64,000 nucleotides of DNA. Origin: CAISGS01 sp044376615 (lineage in GTDB: Bacteria > Pseudomonadota > Alphaproteobacteria > Caulobacterales > Caulobacteraceae). The stretch spans positions 8,035 through 72,034 of the forward strand of contig JBILKO010000001.1 in the NCBI GenBank assembly GCA_044376615.1. Reading direction: 5' to 3'. This document shows, piece by piece, positions 8,027 to 17,294 of the stretch (position 1 is its first letter; every line of letters begins with the position of its first letter). Both the position numbers and the translations under genes were made by a program. A model generated the notes under the pieces. That model was not told the origin of the DNA and searched no databases. It saw only the letters and a program-made list of their open reading frames with translations.

Positions 8027-9070
8027 ATGTTCTCGTCACTTTTCGGCATGGTTTCCAACGATATTGCCATTGATCTCGGCACCGCTAACACCTTGATCTA
8101 TATGCGCGGCAAGGGGATTGTCCTGAACGAGCCATCGGTGGTTGCGCTGCGCACGGTTGGTGGCCGCAAGGTCGTGCATGCCGTCGGCATTGAGGCCAAG
8201 CAGATGCTGGGCCGCACCCCAGGCCATATGGAGGCGATCCGTCCCATGCGTGACGGTGTGATTGCGGATTTCGAAGTCGCTGAAGAAATGATCAAGCACT
8301 TCATTCGCAAGGTCCATAATCGCAACAGCTTTGTGAACCCAAAGGTCATTGTTTGCGTGCCATCGGGCGCGACAGCGGTCGAGCGCCGCGCGATCAATGA
8401 TAGCTGCCTGAATGCCTCGGCCCGCCGGGTCGGCCTGATTGATGAGCCCATGGCCGCAGCGATTGGCGCGGGCCTGCCGATCCATGAGCCTACGGGGTCG
8501 ATGATTGTCGATATCGGCGGTGGTACGACCGAGGTCGCGGTCTTGTCCTTGTCCGGCATTGTTTATTCGCGTTCGGTTCGAGTTGGCGGCGACAAGATGG
8601 ATGAGGCGATCATTTCCTATATGCGCCGTCACCATAATCTGCTGATCGGTGAAACAACCGCCGAGCGGATAAAGAAGGAAATTGGCACAGCGCGGGCCCC
8701 GGCCGATGGCGAAGGCCTAACAATCGATATCAAGGGCCGTGACCTGATGCAGGGTGTGCCACGCGAGGTCAAGATGAGCGAGCGCCAGGCGGCCGATGCT
8801 CTGGCCGAACCCGTCAGCCAGATCGTTGAAGCGATCAAGGTCGCGCTCGAGGCAACGCCGCCTGAACTGGCTTCGGACATTTCCGATAAGGGCATTATGC
8901 TGACAGGTGGCGGCGCCTTGCTGCGCGGTCTGGACCTGGAGATTCGCGATCACACCGGCCTGCCGGCCATGGTCGCTGACGATCCCTTATCCTGCGTTGC
9001 CTTGGGCTGCGGCAAGGTCTTGGAGCACCCGCGTTGGATGAAGGGCATACTTGAATCGTCCATGTCCTAG
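8027..9070 (+). CDS. mreB: rod-shape-determining actin homologue MreB
   Basis: A 347-aa bacterial actin, the expected length. It polymerises under the inner membrane and directs the elongation machinery. The phosphate-1 loop is IAIDLGTANTLIYMRGKGI (about residues 13-31), phosphate-2 is IVDIGGGTTEVAVLSL near 160, and the adenosine motif is MLTGGGALLRGLD near 290. The N-terminal MFSSLFGMVSNDIA is consistent with an amphipathic membrane anchor. It heads the mreB-mreC-mreD-mrdA-rodA operon. The 128-bp gap upstream presumably holds the promoter. Confidence 0.98.
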   Translation: MFSSLFGMVSNDIAIDLGTANTLIYMRGKGIVLNEPSVVALRTVGGRKVVHAVGIEAKQMLGRTPGHMEAIRPMRDGVIADFEVAEEMIKHFIRKVHNRNSFVNPKVIVCVPSGATAVERRAINDSCLNASARRVGLIDEPMAAAIGAGLPIHEPTGSMIVDIGGGTTEVAVLSLSGIVYSRSVRVGGDKMDEAIISYMRRHHNLLIGETTAERIKKEIGTARAPADGEGLTIDIKGRDLMQGVPREVKMSERQAADALAEPVSQIVEAIKVALEATPPELASDISDKGIMLTGGGALLRGLDLEIRDHTGLPAMVADDPLSCVALGCGKVLEHPRWMKGILESSMS

Positions 9071-9095
9071 TTCGGACGGGCGAGGGAGCTAGCGC

Positions 9096-10061
9096 ATGTC
9101 CTTGCGGGAGGGGCCATTACAGGACCTGAAGGTTCCCTTGACCCTGGCCGCAAGTCTTGCTGCGGTCGTTGCGGTCGTCGCGGCCTTAGCCCTCCTGATT
9201 AGCAGCCGAAGGGACCCGATCCAGGATCAGGCCTATAGTGCTGGCCGTGCAATTGCTGATCGCGTGATTGCGCCAACCGCCGATGTTTTGTCGACCCCGG
9301 GACAATGGATTGCTGCCGCAAATACCGAAATTGGTAATTATCTGTTTGCGGTGAATGAAAATCAAAAACTCAAGGCTGAGATTGCTGAGCTTCGCCAATG
9401 GCGCAATGCGGCCATCGCTTTGGAAGATATAAATGGGCGATACCGCGACCTATTAGTGCTCAAGCTTGACCCTCCAATTCCCATGGTCACCGCCCGTGTG
9501 GTCCTAGACGCGCGTAGCCCATTTGCCAATACGCGGCTTGCGAATGTCGGCAAGGAAAAGGGTGTGGCCATCGGCAATCCCGTTATGACCGAGGCCGGCC
9601 TTGTTGGCCGAGTTGTGGGTGTCGGACAAGGCGTTAGCCGTGTCTTGTTGGTGACCGATGTTTCAAGTCATACCCCCGTCTTGATTGACCGAACGAATGC
9701 GCGCGCGATCCTGACCGGTGACGGCGGCCCTAATCCAACCCTGGAGTATTTGCGCGGCGAAGGCGCGGTTCAAAATGGTGACCGGATTCTGACCTCAGGC
9801 GACGGAGGCGTTATCCCGCGCGGACTCCCGGTTGGGATAGCGGTAAAGGGCCTAGATGGCCGCTGGCGGGTTCGCTTAGCTGCGGACGACAGCATGATCG
9901 ATTTTGTTCGGATTTTACAGTTCAAGGGCTTTGCCGATTTGGCTAGCCAGCCAGCCCTTTTGCAAGGCAAGATGCCGCCCGTTACCGATCCGAGCACTGG
10001 GCCAGTGGCCTTACCTGCGCAAGCGCCTTTAGCCGCCCAAACCGGCGGTCGACCTCAATGA
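9096..10061 (+). CDS. mreC: rod-shape-determining protein MreC
   Basis: A 321-aa bitopic protein with an N-terminal TM helix (about residues 15-35) followed by a coiled coil around VNENQKLKAEIAELRQWRN and a periplasmic beta domain. VMTEAGLVGRVVGVGQGVSRVLLVTD is characteristic of the family. MreC links MreB to PBP2 and RodA. The C-terminal tail (about 295-321) is proline/alanine rich and probably disordered. The ATG at 9096 follows GAGGGAG. Its stop overlaps the mreD start by 4 bases. Confidence 0.95.
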   Translation: MSLREGPLQDLKVPLTLAASLAAVVAVVAALALLISSRRDPIQDQAYSAGRAIADRVIAPTADVLSTPGQWIAAANTEIGNYLFAVNENQKLKAEIAELRQWRNAAIALEDINGRYRDLLVLKLDPPIPMVTARVVLDARSPFANTRLANVGKEKGVAIGNPVMTEAGLVGRVVGVGQGVSRVLLVTDVSSHTPVLIDRTNARAILTGDGGPNPTLEYLRGEGAVQNGDRILTSGDGGVIPRGLPVGIAVKGLDGRWRVRLAADDSMIDFVRILQFKGFADLASQPALLQGKMPPVTDPSTGPVALPAQAPLAAQTGGRPQ

Positions 10062-10573
10062 GCACCCAGGCATCGCGGCCGATGAATGCCCTGAGTTGGC
10101 TAGTATTGCCGGCCTTGGCCTGTATTGCCGCCAACCTATTGCTTGCCCTCCCATTTCGGCCATTCGGCCTTGCCCTACCAGAACCAATTCTGGCGCTGAT
10201 CCCAGCCTATGTCTGGGCAACGGTGCGGCCATCCATCCTCCCACCGATCATTCTGTTGGGGCTTGGCCTTTGCCTCGATATGATTTGGGGTAATGCCCTT
10301 GGGCTTTGGCCGCTTTCGATTTTGGTCGGATATATGGCGGTAATGTCGGTCCGCGGGATAATTAGCGGTCAAGGCCATGAGGCCAACTGGATTGCGTTTG
10401 GCCTCATGGGCCTGCTCGTGGAACTGGTCGCTTATATGGTGACGGTGATTTCCACGCATGTCGCGCCCAACCTCGTTGGCGTGAGCTGGCAGTGGATCGT
10501 GACCACCGCGCTTTACCCGATCGCGCGCCGACTGATCGACCAATTTGAAGAGTCGGATGCGCGGTATCGATGA
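10058..10573 (+). CDS. mreD: rod-shape-determining protein MreD
   Basis: A 171-aa polytopic membrane protein with about five hydrophobic helices, sitting between mreC and mrdA with ATGA-type overlaps at both ends. That context and length identify it, since MreD diverges rapidly at the sequence level. It is part of the elongasome membrane scaffold with MreC and RodA. Confidence 0.88.
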   Translation: MSTQASRPMNALSWLVLPALACIAANLLLALPFRPFGLALPEPILALIPAYVWATVRPSILPPIILLGLGLCLDMIWGNALGLWPLSILVGYMAVMSVRGIISGQGHEANWIAFGLMGLLVELVAYMVTVISTHVAPNLVGVSWQWIVTTALYPIARRLIDQFEESDARYR

Positions 10574-12567
10574 GCGAGCCGTCCTTCTTTTTTTCTGAAA
10601 TCAATGAGCGGCAGGGGGTTTTCAATCGCCGGGCTTTTTTGATGGGCGGCCTGGCCGGTGCGGGCATACTGGCGCTAGGCGGACGTTTGGCGCAGCTCCA
10701 GATCGTCGATTTTGACCGATACAAGGGCATGTCGACCGCCAACCAGTTCAATTACCGCATTTCCCCGCCGCCGCGTGGCTTGATCCTTGATCGCAACGGC
10801 GTGGTGCTCGCGACCAATCGGCCCAATTTTCGCGTGCTTATGGTCCGAGATGAGACGCATAATGTTGTCGAGACCCTTGCCGCCTTGAGCCAATTAATCC
10901 CGATTAGCGACGAGCGGCGCCGACAGCTGGGTCGAGAACTGGCGCGTACGCCGCGGTTTGTTCCCGTTGAGGTTTTAGAAGACCTGACCTGGGAAGAGTT
11001 TACGAGCGTTCAGGTTCGGGCACCGGAATTGCCCGGCATTACCGCTGATATGGGCGAGGCGCGGGTCTATCCTTATGGCGGTGCCTTTGCCCATGTTATC
11101 GGCTATGTCGCAAAAGTGTCAGACCGCGATCTGGCGGCCGCGGGCAAGGCGCCGGACCCTGTCTTGCACCATCCCGGTTTTCGGATCGGCAAACAGGGGG
11201 TGGAAAAGGCGCTCGATATGGCCCTTCGGGGTAGGGCTGGCGCCTCCAAGACCGAAGTCGATGCCGAGGGCAGGGTCGTGCGAAAAGATCCAGCAGGCGA
11301 CGTCCTAGCTGTGCCCGGCAAGACGGTAGCACTCTCACTTGATGCCGATGTTCAGAACCGGGCTCTGGAAGTGCTGGGCGCGGAAAGCGGGGCCTGCGTG
11401 GTTATGGATGTCCGCACAGGCGACTTGATCTGCATGGCCTCAACCCCGAGTTTTGATGCCAACCGGTTCGTTAAGGGTCTGACGGGGCCAGAATACAGGG
11501 CCTTGGCCGATTATGAGCGCCGCCCGCTTTTGGATAAGGCTATTTCGGGCACCTACCCACCGGGCTCAACCTTTAAGCCCATGACCGCCCTAGCTGCCCT
11601 TGAGTCTGGTTTGATCGATCCGGATGTGACCGTTATGTGCACAGGCCAAATGTGGTTCGGGAACCGGTTCTTCCACTGCTGGAAGCGCGGAGGGCACGGC
11701 GCACAGAACCTGAATGATGCGATCAAGAATTCCTGCGACGTTTACTTCTACCAGACCGCGCTTCGCATTGGTCCCGACCGGATTGCTGAGGTGGCAAAGG
11801 CCTTTGGTCTCGGCCAGACCTTCGATATTGGCATATCAGGGCAAAAGGCTGGCCTAGTACCCTCAACGCGCTGGAAACGGGAGAGATACAAACAAGCCTG
11901 GTATCCGGGCGAGTCGCTTAGCTTTGGGATTGGCCAGGGAGCCTTGTCGGCCAATGCCCTACAGTTGGCCGTCATGACCGCACGGCTAGCGAATGGAAAG
12001 ACCGCGCTAAATCCGCGCCTGATCAAGTCAATCGGTGGCGTCGAGACACCGCGCGGCGACAAGGCCCCCGATCTTCCCTTCCAAACCGCACACATGGATA
12101 TGGTTCGCGCAGGCATGGCAGCAGTGGCCAATGATGTCACGGGCACCGCCTATCGCGCCAGCCAGATGGGCCTTGGCCCTGTCCTGATGGCGGGCAAGAC
12201 CGGCACGGCCCAGGTAAGGGTGATTAGCGCGGCAGAACGGGCACGCGGTGTGCGCAGCAATGAGTCACTGCCCTGGCATCTGCGTGACCATGCCCTGTTT
12301 GTCGCTTTTGCGCCCTATGACGATCCACGCTATGCCATGAGCGTCATTGTCCAGCATGGCGGCGGCGGCGCTGCGGTGGCCGCACCCAAGGGCCGAGAAA
12401 TCATGCGCGTCGCCTTGCTGAAAGATGCAGATGTTCGGGCCAGGATAACCTCGCCCGTGCCGATACCATCTGTTGAGGATGCCGGTGCTGAGCCTGATGG
12501 CGGTGCCCCGCCGCCGCCAAGCGACCTAGGGCCCGCGCCCCTAGCGCCAACGGGGGGTATCACCTGA
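10570..12567 (+). CDS. mrdA: penicillin-binding protein 2 (elongasome transpeptidase)
   Basis: A 665-aa class B PBP with an N-terminal TM anchor (about residues 25-45), the pedestal domain starting at SPPPRGLILDRNGVVLATN, and a C-terminal transpeptidase domain. Active-site motifs are PGSTFKPM (SxxK, near 340), NSCDVYFY (SxD, near 390) and AGKTGTAQV (KTG, near 545). It crosslinks the glycan polymerised by RodA during side-wall growth. The proline-rich C-terminal extension of about 35 residues looks disordered. It overlaps mreD and rodA. Confidence 0.96.
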   Translation: MSEPSFFFSEINERQGVFNRRAFLMGGLAGAGILALGGRLAQLQIVDFDRYKGMSTANQFNYRISPPPRGLILDRNGVVLATNRPNFRVLMVRDETHNVVETLAALSQLIPISDERRRQLGRELARTPRFVPVEVLEDLTWEEFTSVQVRAPELPGITADMGEARVYPYGGAFAHVIGYVAKVSDRDLAAAGKAPDPVLHHPGFRIGKQGVEKALDMALRGRAGASKTEVDAEGRVVRKDPAGDVLAVPGKTVALSLDADVQNRALEVLGAESGACVVMDVRTGDLICMASTPSFDANRFVKGLTGPEYRALADYERRPLLDKAISGTYPPGSTFKPMTALAALESGLIDPDVTVMCTGQMWFGNRFFHCWKRGGHGAQNLNDAIKNSCDVYFYQTALRIGPDRIAEVAKAFGLGQTFDIGISGQKAGLVPSTRWKRERYKQAWYPGESLSFGIGQGALSANALQLAVMTARLANGKTALNPRLIKSIGGVETPRGDKAPDLPFQTAHMDMVRAGMAAVANDVTGTAYRASQMGLGPVLMAGKTGTAQVRVISAAERARGVRSNESLPWHLRDHALFVAFAPYDDPRYAMSVIVQHGGGGAAVAAPKGREIMRVALLKDADVRARITSPVPIPSVEDAGAEPDGGAPPPPSDLGPAPLAPTGGIT

Positions 12568-13721
12568 TGACGGCGACCGGCCTGACCCGTCCGGGCGAGC
12601 GCAATCGCCTCATTGTTAAGTTTTCCGAGATTGACTGGTCCTTGGCCTTACTCTTGAGCCTGATTGCGGGCTCAGGCTCGGTCATGCTTTATTCGGTCGC
12701 TGGGCTTTCGTTTGAGCCGTGGGCGGCCAATCATCTGACGCGCTTTGGCCTGTGCTTTGTGATGATGATCGTGCTGGCCATGATTGATCTTCGGGTTTGG
12801 TTTGCCAGTGCCTATCCCATTTACGCCATTGGCCTGACCCTTTTGCTCGCCGTTGAGATTGTCGGCGATGTGTCGCTGGGTGCGCAGCGCTGGCTCAATC
12901 TTGGCTTTGTGCGTCTGCAACCATCAGAAATCATGAAGATTGGCCTGGTGCTAGCCTTGGCGCGGTTTTATCACGGGCTTCCCGCAGATGAGGCGCGGCT
13001 TTCATGGCGCCTGGCTGTGCCCGTGGCCCTGATTGGCGTGCCGACGCTCTTGGTTGCACATCAGCCAGACCTGGGCACAGCGGTGCTGTTAGCGGCGACG
13101 GGCCTGTCGATCATGGTCCTCGCTGGGCTTAGCCTCAGAGTGATCGGCGCCTTAGCCTTAGCCGCGCTGGCGGCGATCCCGCCGGTGGTGATGTTTGTGC
13201 TGCATGACTATCAGCGCAATCGGATCTTGACCTTCCTCAATCCAGAGGCGGACCCGTCCGGAACGGGCTATCACATCATGCAGTCTAAGATCGCGCTCGG
13301 CTCAGGCGGCCTGCTTGGCAAGGGCTTTGGGCTGGGCTCGCAAAGTCAGCTCGATTTTTTACCCGAAAAGCATACCGATTTTATCTTTGCGACCTTGGCC
13401 GAGGAATTTGGCTTTGTTGGCTGCGTTTCGGTCTTGGCCTTGTACCTTGCCACGATCACGATTGCCCTGCGTATCGCTAGTGTCTCGCATAGCCATTTTG
13501 GCCGCCTGGGCGCGGCGGGTGTCACCGCCACCTTTGCCCTCTATGTGCTGATCAATGGGGCCATGGTTATGGGGCTGGCACCGGTGGTTGGGGTGCCCAT
13601 GCCCATGCTATCCTTTGGCGGCACGGTGATGTTGACCGTCATGATCGGCTTTGGCCTGGTCCAGGCCGTTAAGGTCCAGCGGTATTCCGAAATCACCAGC
13701 GGCCGCGGAACCCTGCTCTAG
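12567..13721 (+). CDS. rodA: RodA peptidoglycan glycosyltransferase (SEDS family)
   Basis: A 384-aa polytopic SEDS protein with about ten TM helices. Family hallmarks include RWLNLGFVRLQPSEIMKIGLV, HQPDLGTAVL and PEKHTDFIFATLAEEFGF near residue 270. It polymerises lipid II in partnership with PBP2, encoded immediately upstream; the start ATG shares one base with the mrdA stop (TGATG). Its stop overlaps the convergent aminopeptidase stop in a CTAG tetranucleotide. Confidence 0.95.
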   Translation: MTATGLTRPGERNRLIVKFSEIDWSLALLLSLIAGSGSVMLYSVAGLSFEPWAANHLTRFGLCFVMMIVLAMIDLRVWFASAYPIYAIGLTLLLAVEIVGDVSLGAQRWLNLGFVRLQPSEIMKIGLVLALARFYHGLPADEARLSWRLAVPVALIGVPTLLVAHQPDLGTAVLLAATGLSIMVLAGLSLRVIGALALAALAAIPPVVMFVLHDYQRNRILTFLNPEADPSGTGYHIMQSKIALGSGGLLGKGFGLGSQSQLDFLPEKHTDFIFATLAEEFGFVGCVSVLALYLATITIALRIASVSHSHFGRLGAAGVTATFALYVLINGAMVMGLAPVVGVPMPMLSFGGTVMLTVMIGFGLVQAVKVQRYSEITSGRGTLL

Positions 13722-14707
13722 ACTACAAAAGCTGCATCGGTGGCCCTGACCAGGGCATCAATCGTGCCGGGCTCGGTCGAGGCGTGCCCAGCGTCCCAGA
13801 TCAGGTCAAATTGGGCTTCGGGCCATTTGGACTTTATGCCCCAAGCGGTCTCCAGTGGTGTGACCACATCATAGCGGCCCTGGACGATCCAGGCTGGGAT
13901 ATGCCGGATCTTGTCAATATTGTCCTGAATCCACTGGTCGTGTTCTAAGAAGCAGCCATTGACGAAATAGTGGCACTCGATGCGGGCAAAAGCGACGGCA
14001 AAGCTGGGATCATTGAACTTGTCTGGACGATCGATAGGCCCGCGGATGGAGATCGTATCGCCTTCCCATTGGCTCCAGTCTGCGGCCGCCTGGGCCTGGA
14101 TGACCGGGTCGGTGCCGGTTAGACGCCGGTAAAAGGCCTGCATCAGGTCGCCGCGCTCGGCCATCGGAATATTGGCGACATAGCGCGCCCATACATCAGG
14201 GAACAGCATATTGGCGCCGTTTTGATAGAACCAGTCCAATTCTCGCCGACTACCGGTGAAGACGCCGCGCAGGATCAAGGCCTCGACCCGATCAGGATGG
14301 GCAATCGCATACGCAAGGGCCAGGGTTGAGCCCCAAGACCCCCCATAGACGGTCCATTTCTCAAAGCCCGATGCGATCCGAAGCCGCTCTATATCCTCAA
14401 TCAGGGTCCAGGTCGTATTGTGTTCTAGGCTTGCTGTGGGTGTCGATCGGCCACAGCCCCTTTGGTCAAATAAGACCATGTGCCAGCGCGAAGGGTCGAA
14501 ATAGCGCCGCATGGTAGGATTGATCGCGCCGCCTGGGCCACCGTGCAAGATCACACAGGGCTTGCCATTTGGCCTTCCACACTCTTCAAAAAAGACCCTA
14601 TGCCCGTCTTGTTCCGGCAAATAACCGGTCTTGAAGGGCTGGGTCTCCATATAGAGGCCGCGGCGGATGGTCTCTTGCGGAAGGTGAGGTGGCACGCGGT
14701 ATTCCAT
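13718..14707 (-). CDS. pip: prolyl aminopeptidase (alpha/beta hydrolase, S33)
   Basis: A 329-aa proline iminopeptidase that removes N-terminal proline. The oxyanion region is HGGPGGAINP, the nucleophile elbow is YGGSWGSTLALAY (Ser near residue 125), the acid lies in QGRYDVVTP and the catalytic histidine in WDAGHAS near the C-terminus. Length and motifs match the monomeric S33 family. The start at 14707 leaves the expected short N-terminal arm before the family's conserved block; an internal Met at residue 20 is possible. It is followed closely by an ORF for an epoxide-hydrolase-like protein on the same strand. Confidence 0.9.
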   Translation of the reverse strand: MEYRVPPHLPQETIRRGLYMETQPFKTGYLPEQDGHRVFFEECGRPNGKPCVILHGGPGGAINPTMRRYFDPSRWHMVLFDQRGCGRSTPTASLEHNTTWTLIEDIERLRIASGFEKWTVYGGSWGSTLALAYAIAHPDRVEALILRGVFTGSRRELDWFYQNGANMLFPDVWARYVANIPMAERGDLMQAFYRRLTGTDPVIQAQAAADWSQWEGDTISIRGPIDRPDKFNDPSFAVAFARIECHYFVNGCFLEHDQWIQDNIDKIRHIPAWIVQGRYDVVTPLETAWGIKSKWPEAQFDLIWDAGHASTEPGTIDALVRATDAAFVV

Positions 14708-14711
14708 GGGT

Positions 14712-15668
14712 TTAAGCGAAACGGCGGTTAAGCCAGTCCAGCAAAATGGCGTTCACCTCATCTGGCTTTTCTTGCTGAGTCCAGTGGCCAGAGCCGAGGA
14801 CAAGCGATTTTTCCAAATCCGAGCAATACTTTCCCATATTGTCGGCCATGGAAGGGGGCAAGACGGCATCTTGCTCGGCCATGATCATTAGGCTTGGGAC
14901 GTCCACCCGGTTTGGTAAGTGGGCACTATCGCGCCAATTGCGGCTAAAATTGCGATACCAATTTATCCCGCCGCGAAAGCCGGACCGCGCAAACATCTGA
15001 ACATAGACGGCAAGGTCTTCGGCATTAAGGAATTGTCGGTCATCTGTCGCCGGATCAAAATGCGCTAGGGCCTGATAGCTCGGCAGGTTAGCCTCGGATG
15101 GGCTGGGTGGTCCGGGCTTTCTGAGGTTGAAGCGAAAGGTCTTTTCGAGGTCGGCCTCGAAAATGGCCTCGGGCGCATCGGGCTTTTGGAAAAACACCAG
15201 ATACATGTCTTCGCCCAGCTTTTCGCGATAGAGCTCGACCGGGTCGCGCGACAGTCTTGGAATATAGGGGGTGTTGAGACCAATCACCCCGGCCGTTCGG
15301 CCTGGATGGCGCAGGGGCATTTGCCAAGCGATCAGGCCGCCCCAGTCATGGCCGCACCAGATCGCCTTGTCCGAGCCCAAATGATCAAGCAAGCCGATCA
15401 GATCATCGGTCAGATGCTGCATATCAAAGCTTTCGACCGCTGCAGGGGAGTCACTGAGGCCATAGCCGCGTTGATCAGGCGCAATAGCCCAGCGTCCAGC
15501 GTCGCTTAGGCCCCGTAATTGATAACGCCAGGAAAAGGCCAGCTCTGGCCAACCATGGCAAAAGATCACTGGAATGCCTTTGCGCGGCCCAGATTCATAA
15601 AAGGCCAGACGCACGCCATTGGTGTGGACATATTGGACCGGCGGCATATGGGGCAGGGGATTAGGCAT
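14712..15668 (-). CDS. epoxide hydrolase-like alpha/beta hydrolase
   Basis: A 318-aa alpha/beta hydrolase. HGWPELAFSWRYQ supplies the HGxP oxyanion motif, and the nucleophile is aspartate in CGHDWGGLIAW (near residue 105), as in soluble epoxide hydrolases and haloalkane dehalogenases. A cap-domain tyrosine lies in NWYRNFSRNW, and the catalytic histidine in GSGHWTQQEKP near the C-terminus. The cap and HGWP motif favour epoxide hydrolase. The gap to pip downstream is 4 bp, suggesting co-transcription. The substrate is unknown. Confidence 0.82.
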   Translation of the reverse strand: MPNPLPHMPPVQYVHTNGVRLAFYESGPRKGIPVIFCHGWPELAFSWRYQLRGLSDAGRWAIAPDQRGYGLSDSPAAVESFDMQHLTDDLIGLLDHLGSDKAIWCGHDWGGLIAWQMPLRHPGRTAGVIGLNTPYIPRLSRDPVELYREKLGEDMYLVFFQKPDAPEAIFEADLEKTFRFNLRKPGPPSPSEANLPSYQALAHFDPATDDRQFLNAEDLAVYVQMFARSGFRGGINWYRNFSRNWRDSAHLPNRVDVPSLMIMAEQDAVLPPSMADNMGKYCSDLEKSLVLGSGHWTQQEKPDEVNAILLDWLNRRFA

Positions 15669-15701
15669 GGTCGGATCCTAACCTTTTGCAGCCTTCGACG
15701 T

Positions 15702-16061
15702 CTAGTTGAGTCGCCAAACTTGCCAGGCCAAAAGCGCCCAGCCACAGAGCAAGCCAAGGCCGCCAATCGGGGTCACGGCCCCAAGCCAGCGCGGCGCGCC
15801 GAGCGCCATGGCATAGAGGGTAGCGGCGAAAACGGCTGCCCCGCCGAGGAATAGGCCGGCGATCAGGCGAGGCCGCTTTAGGCCCAGACCAAGAACAGCT
15901 AGGCTCGCCACCGCATGGACCAATTGATAGCTGGCCCCGGTCTTGATCCAATCGCGCGCCTGGGCATCGCTAAGGCCATGGGCAGCAAAGGCACCCGCCG
16001 CCACGGCTAGAAATCCGCTCATGGCCGCTAGGGTGAGGATAGTTCTGTTTGGCTGCTGCAT
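15702..16061 (-). CDS. DUF423 family small membrane protein
   Basis: A 119-aa protein with four hydrophobic segments, including SGFLAVAAGAFAAHGL at the N-terminus, which is the DUF423 signature, and a C-terminal ending WQVWRLN. The function of DUF423 is unknown. The ATG at 16061 follows CAGGGGCAAGT. The frame remains open to 16403, but the upstream part has low coding plausibility and overlaps the divergent gene. Confidence 0.8.
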   Translation of the reverse strand: MQQPNRTILTLAAMSGFLAVAAGAFAAHGLSDAQARDWIKTGASYQLVHAVASLAVLGLGLKRPRLIAGLFLGGAAVFAATLYAMALGAPRWLGAVTPIGGLGLLCGWALLAWQVWRLN

Positions 16062-16184
16062 ACTTGCCCCTGGGTGACCGTTGCATTGCGCTGAAACCAC
16101 CGTAACGTGGCGGCTTAGGAATTTAAACGGTCCCGTAAGAGGGCTGGATAGACCTGAGGAAACTCCAGAAGAGGAACAGTGGTC

Positions 16185-17294
16185 ATGACCCTGACGCGCG
16201 GCGATGATTATCCGATCCACCAGACGCCGGAGCCGATTGCCTATTCGGGCACGGACCGCAATTTTTATGATCGCTACTTCTTCAATGGCTATGTCAGCCA
16301 GGGCGACCGAATGTTTGCTGTCGCTTTTGGCGTCTATCCGCATCTGAACATTGTTGACGCCCATTTCAGCGTCGTGCGCAATGGGGTCCAGGTCAATCTT
16401 CATGCCAGTGCCTGGTTGAATATGGAGCGGATGGCCCTGGTCGCCGGTCCGATTTCCATCCAGGTGCTGGAGCCCCTACAGCGCCTGCGGGTGCTGGTCG
16501 ATGATGCCAAGACCGGTATCAAGGCCGATATTGTTTTTGAAGGCCGGTCCTTTCCGATTGAAGAGCCGCGCTTTATGCGCCGGATCGGGCCGCGCGCCTT
16601 TATGGACTATACCCGCCTGACCCAGAACGGCCACTATACGGGCTGGATCGAGGTCGATGGCAAGCGCGAGTCTGTGGATGGCTTTAGCGGCACGCGAGAC
16701 CGGTCCTGGGGCGTTCGGCCGGTTGGCGCGCGTGATCCACAAGAGGCCGTGCCGCCCGTGCCTATGCAGTTTTATTGGCTCTGGTCACCGACCAGTTTTG
16801 ACGATGGCAGCTTCTTTTTCCACACCAATGATGATGCCCATGGCCGCCCCTGGAATACGCGCGCGGTCTGGGCGGCGGACCAGTCCAATGCTGAGGCGCA
16901 TGTGCATTTTGACTCTGCCCTAGCCAAGGTCGATTGGAAAAAGGGCACTCGCCATGCCACCGGCGCCGTGATTGACCTGGTCGATGAAAGCGGTGGTCGC
17001 GGTTCGGTGACATTTGAGCCCGAGCACACCTTTTTCATGCTCGGCATAGGCTATGGGCACCCCAAATGGGGCCATGGCCTGGCGCATGGCGAGCTGGCCG
17101 TCGAGCGTGAGGATTTCGTGCTCGCCGATATGGATGTGCGCCTGCCGCACCATCTACATATCCAGGCCCTGTCCAAGGTGACCTATCAAGATGCCAGCGG
17201 CCATGTCCGGGTTGGACGGGGGGTCTTGGAGCAATTGGTGCTTGGGCCCTATGCCCCATCTGGCTTCAAGGACGTTTTGGATTTTGCGTCATGA
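16185..17294 (+). CDS. conserved hypothetical protein (DUF7064/DUF7065-like)
   Basis: A 369-aa soluble protein with no signal peptide, mostly beta in character, with conserved-looking tryptophan and aspartate motifs such as DGFSGTRDRSWGVRPVG near residue 165 and FYWLWSPTSFDDGSFFFH near 200. It resembles uncharacterised proteins often encoded beside APH-type phosphotransferases, with distant similarity to CrtC-like beta-barrel folds; that assignment is from memory and tentative. The ATG at 16185 lies 8 bases after GAGGAA. Its stop overlaps the next gene by 4 bases, so the three genes 16185-18714 form one operon. Confidence 0.65.
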   Translation: MTLTRGDDYPIHQTPEPIAYSGTDRNFYDRYFFNGYVSQGDRMFAVAFGVYPHLNIVDAHFSVVRNGVQVNLHASAWLNMERMALVAGPISIQVLEPLQRLRVLVDDAKTGIKADIVFEGRSFPIEEPRFMRRIGPRAFMDYTRLTQNGHYTGWIEVDGKRESVDGFSGTRDRSWGVRPVGARDPQEAVPPVPMQFYWLWSPTSFDDGSFFFHTNDDAHGRPWNTRAVWAADQSNAEAHVHFDSALAKVDWKKGTRHATGAVIDLVDESGGRGSVTFEPEHTFFMLGIGYGHPKWGHGLAHGELAVEREDFVLADMDVRLPHHLHIQALSKVTYQDASGHVRVGRGVLEQLVLGPYAPSGFKDVLDFAS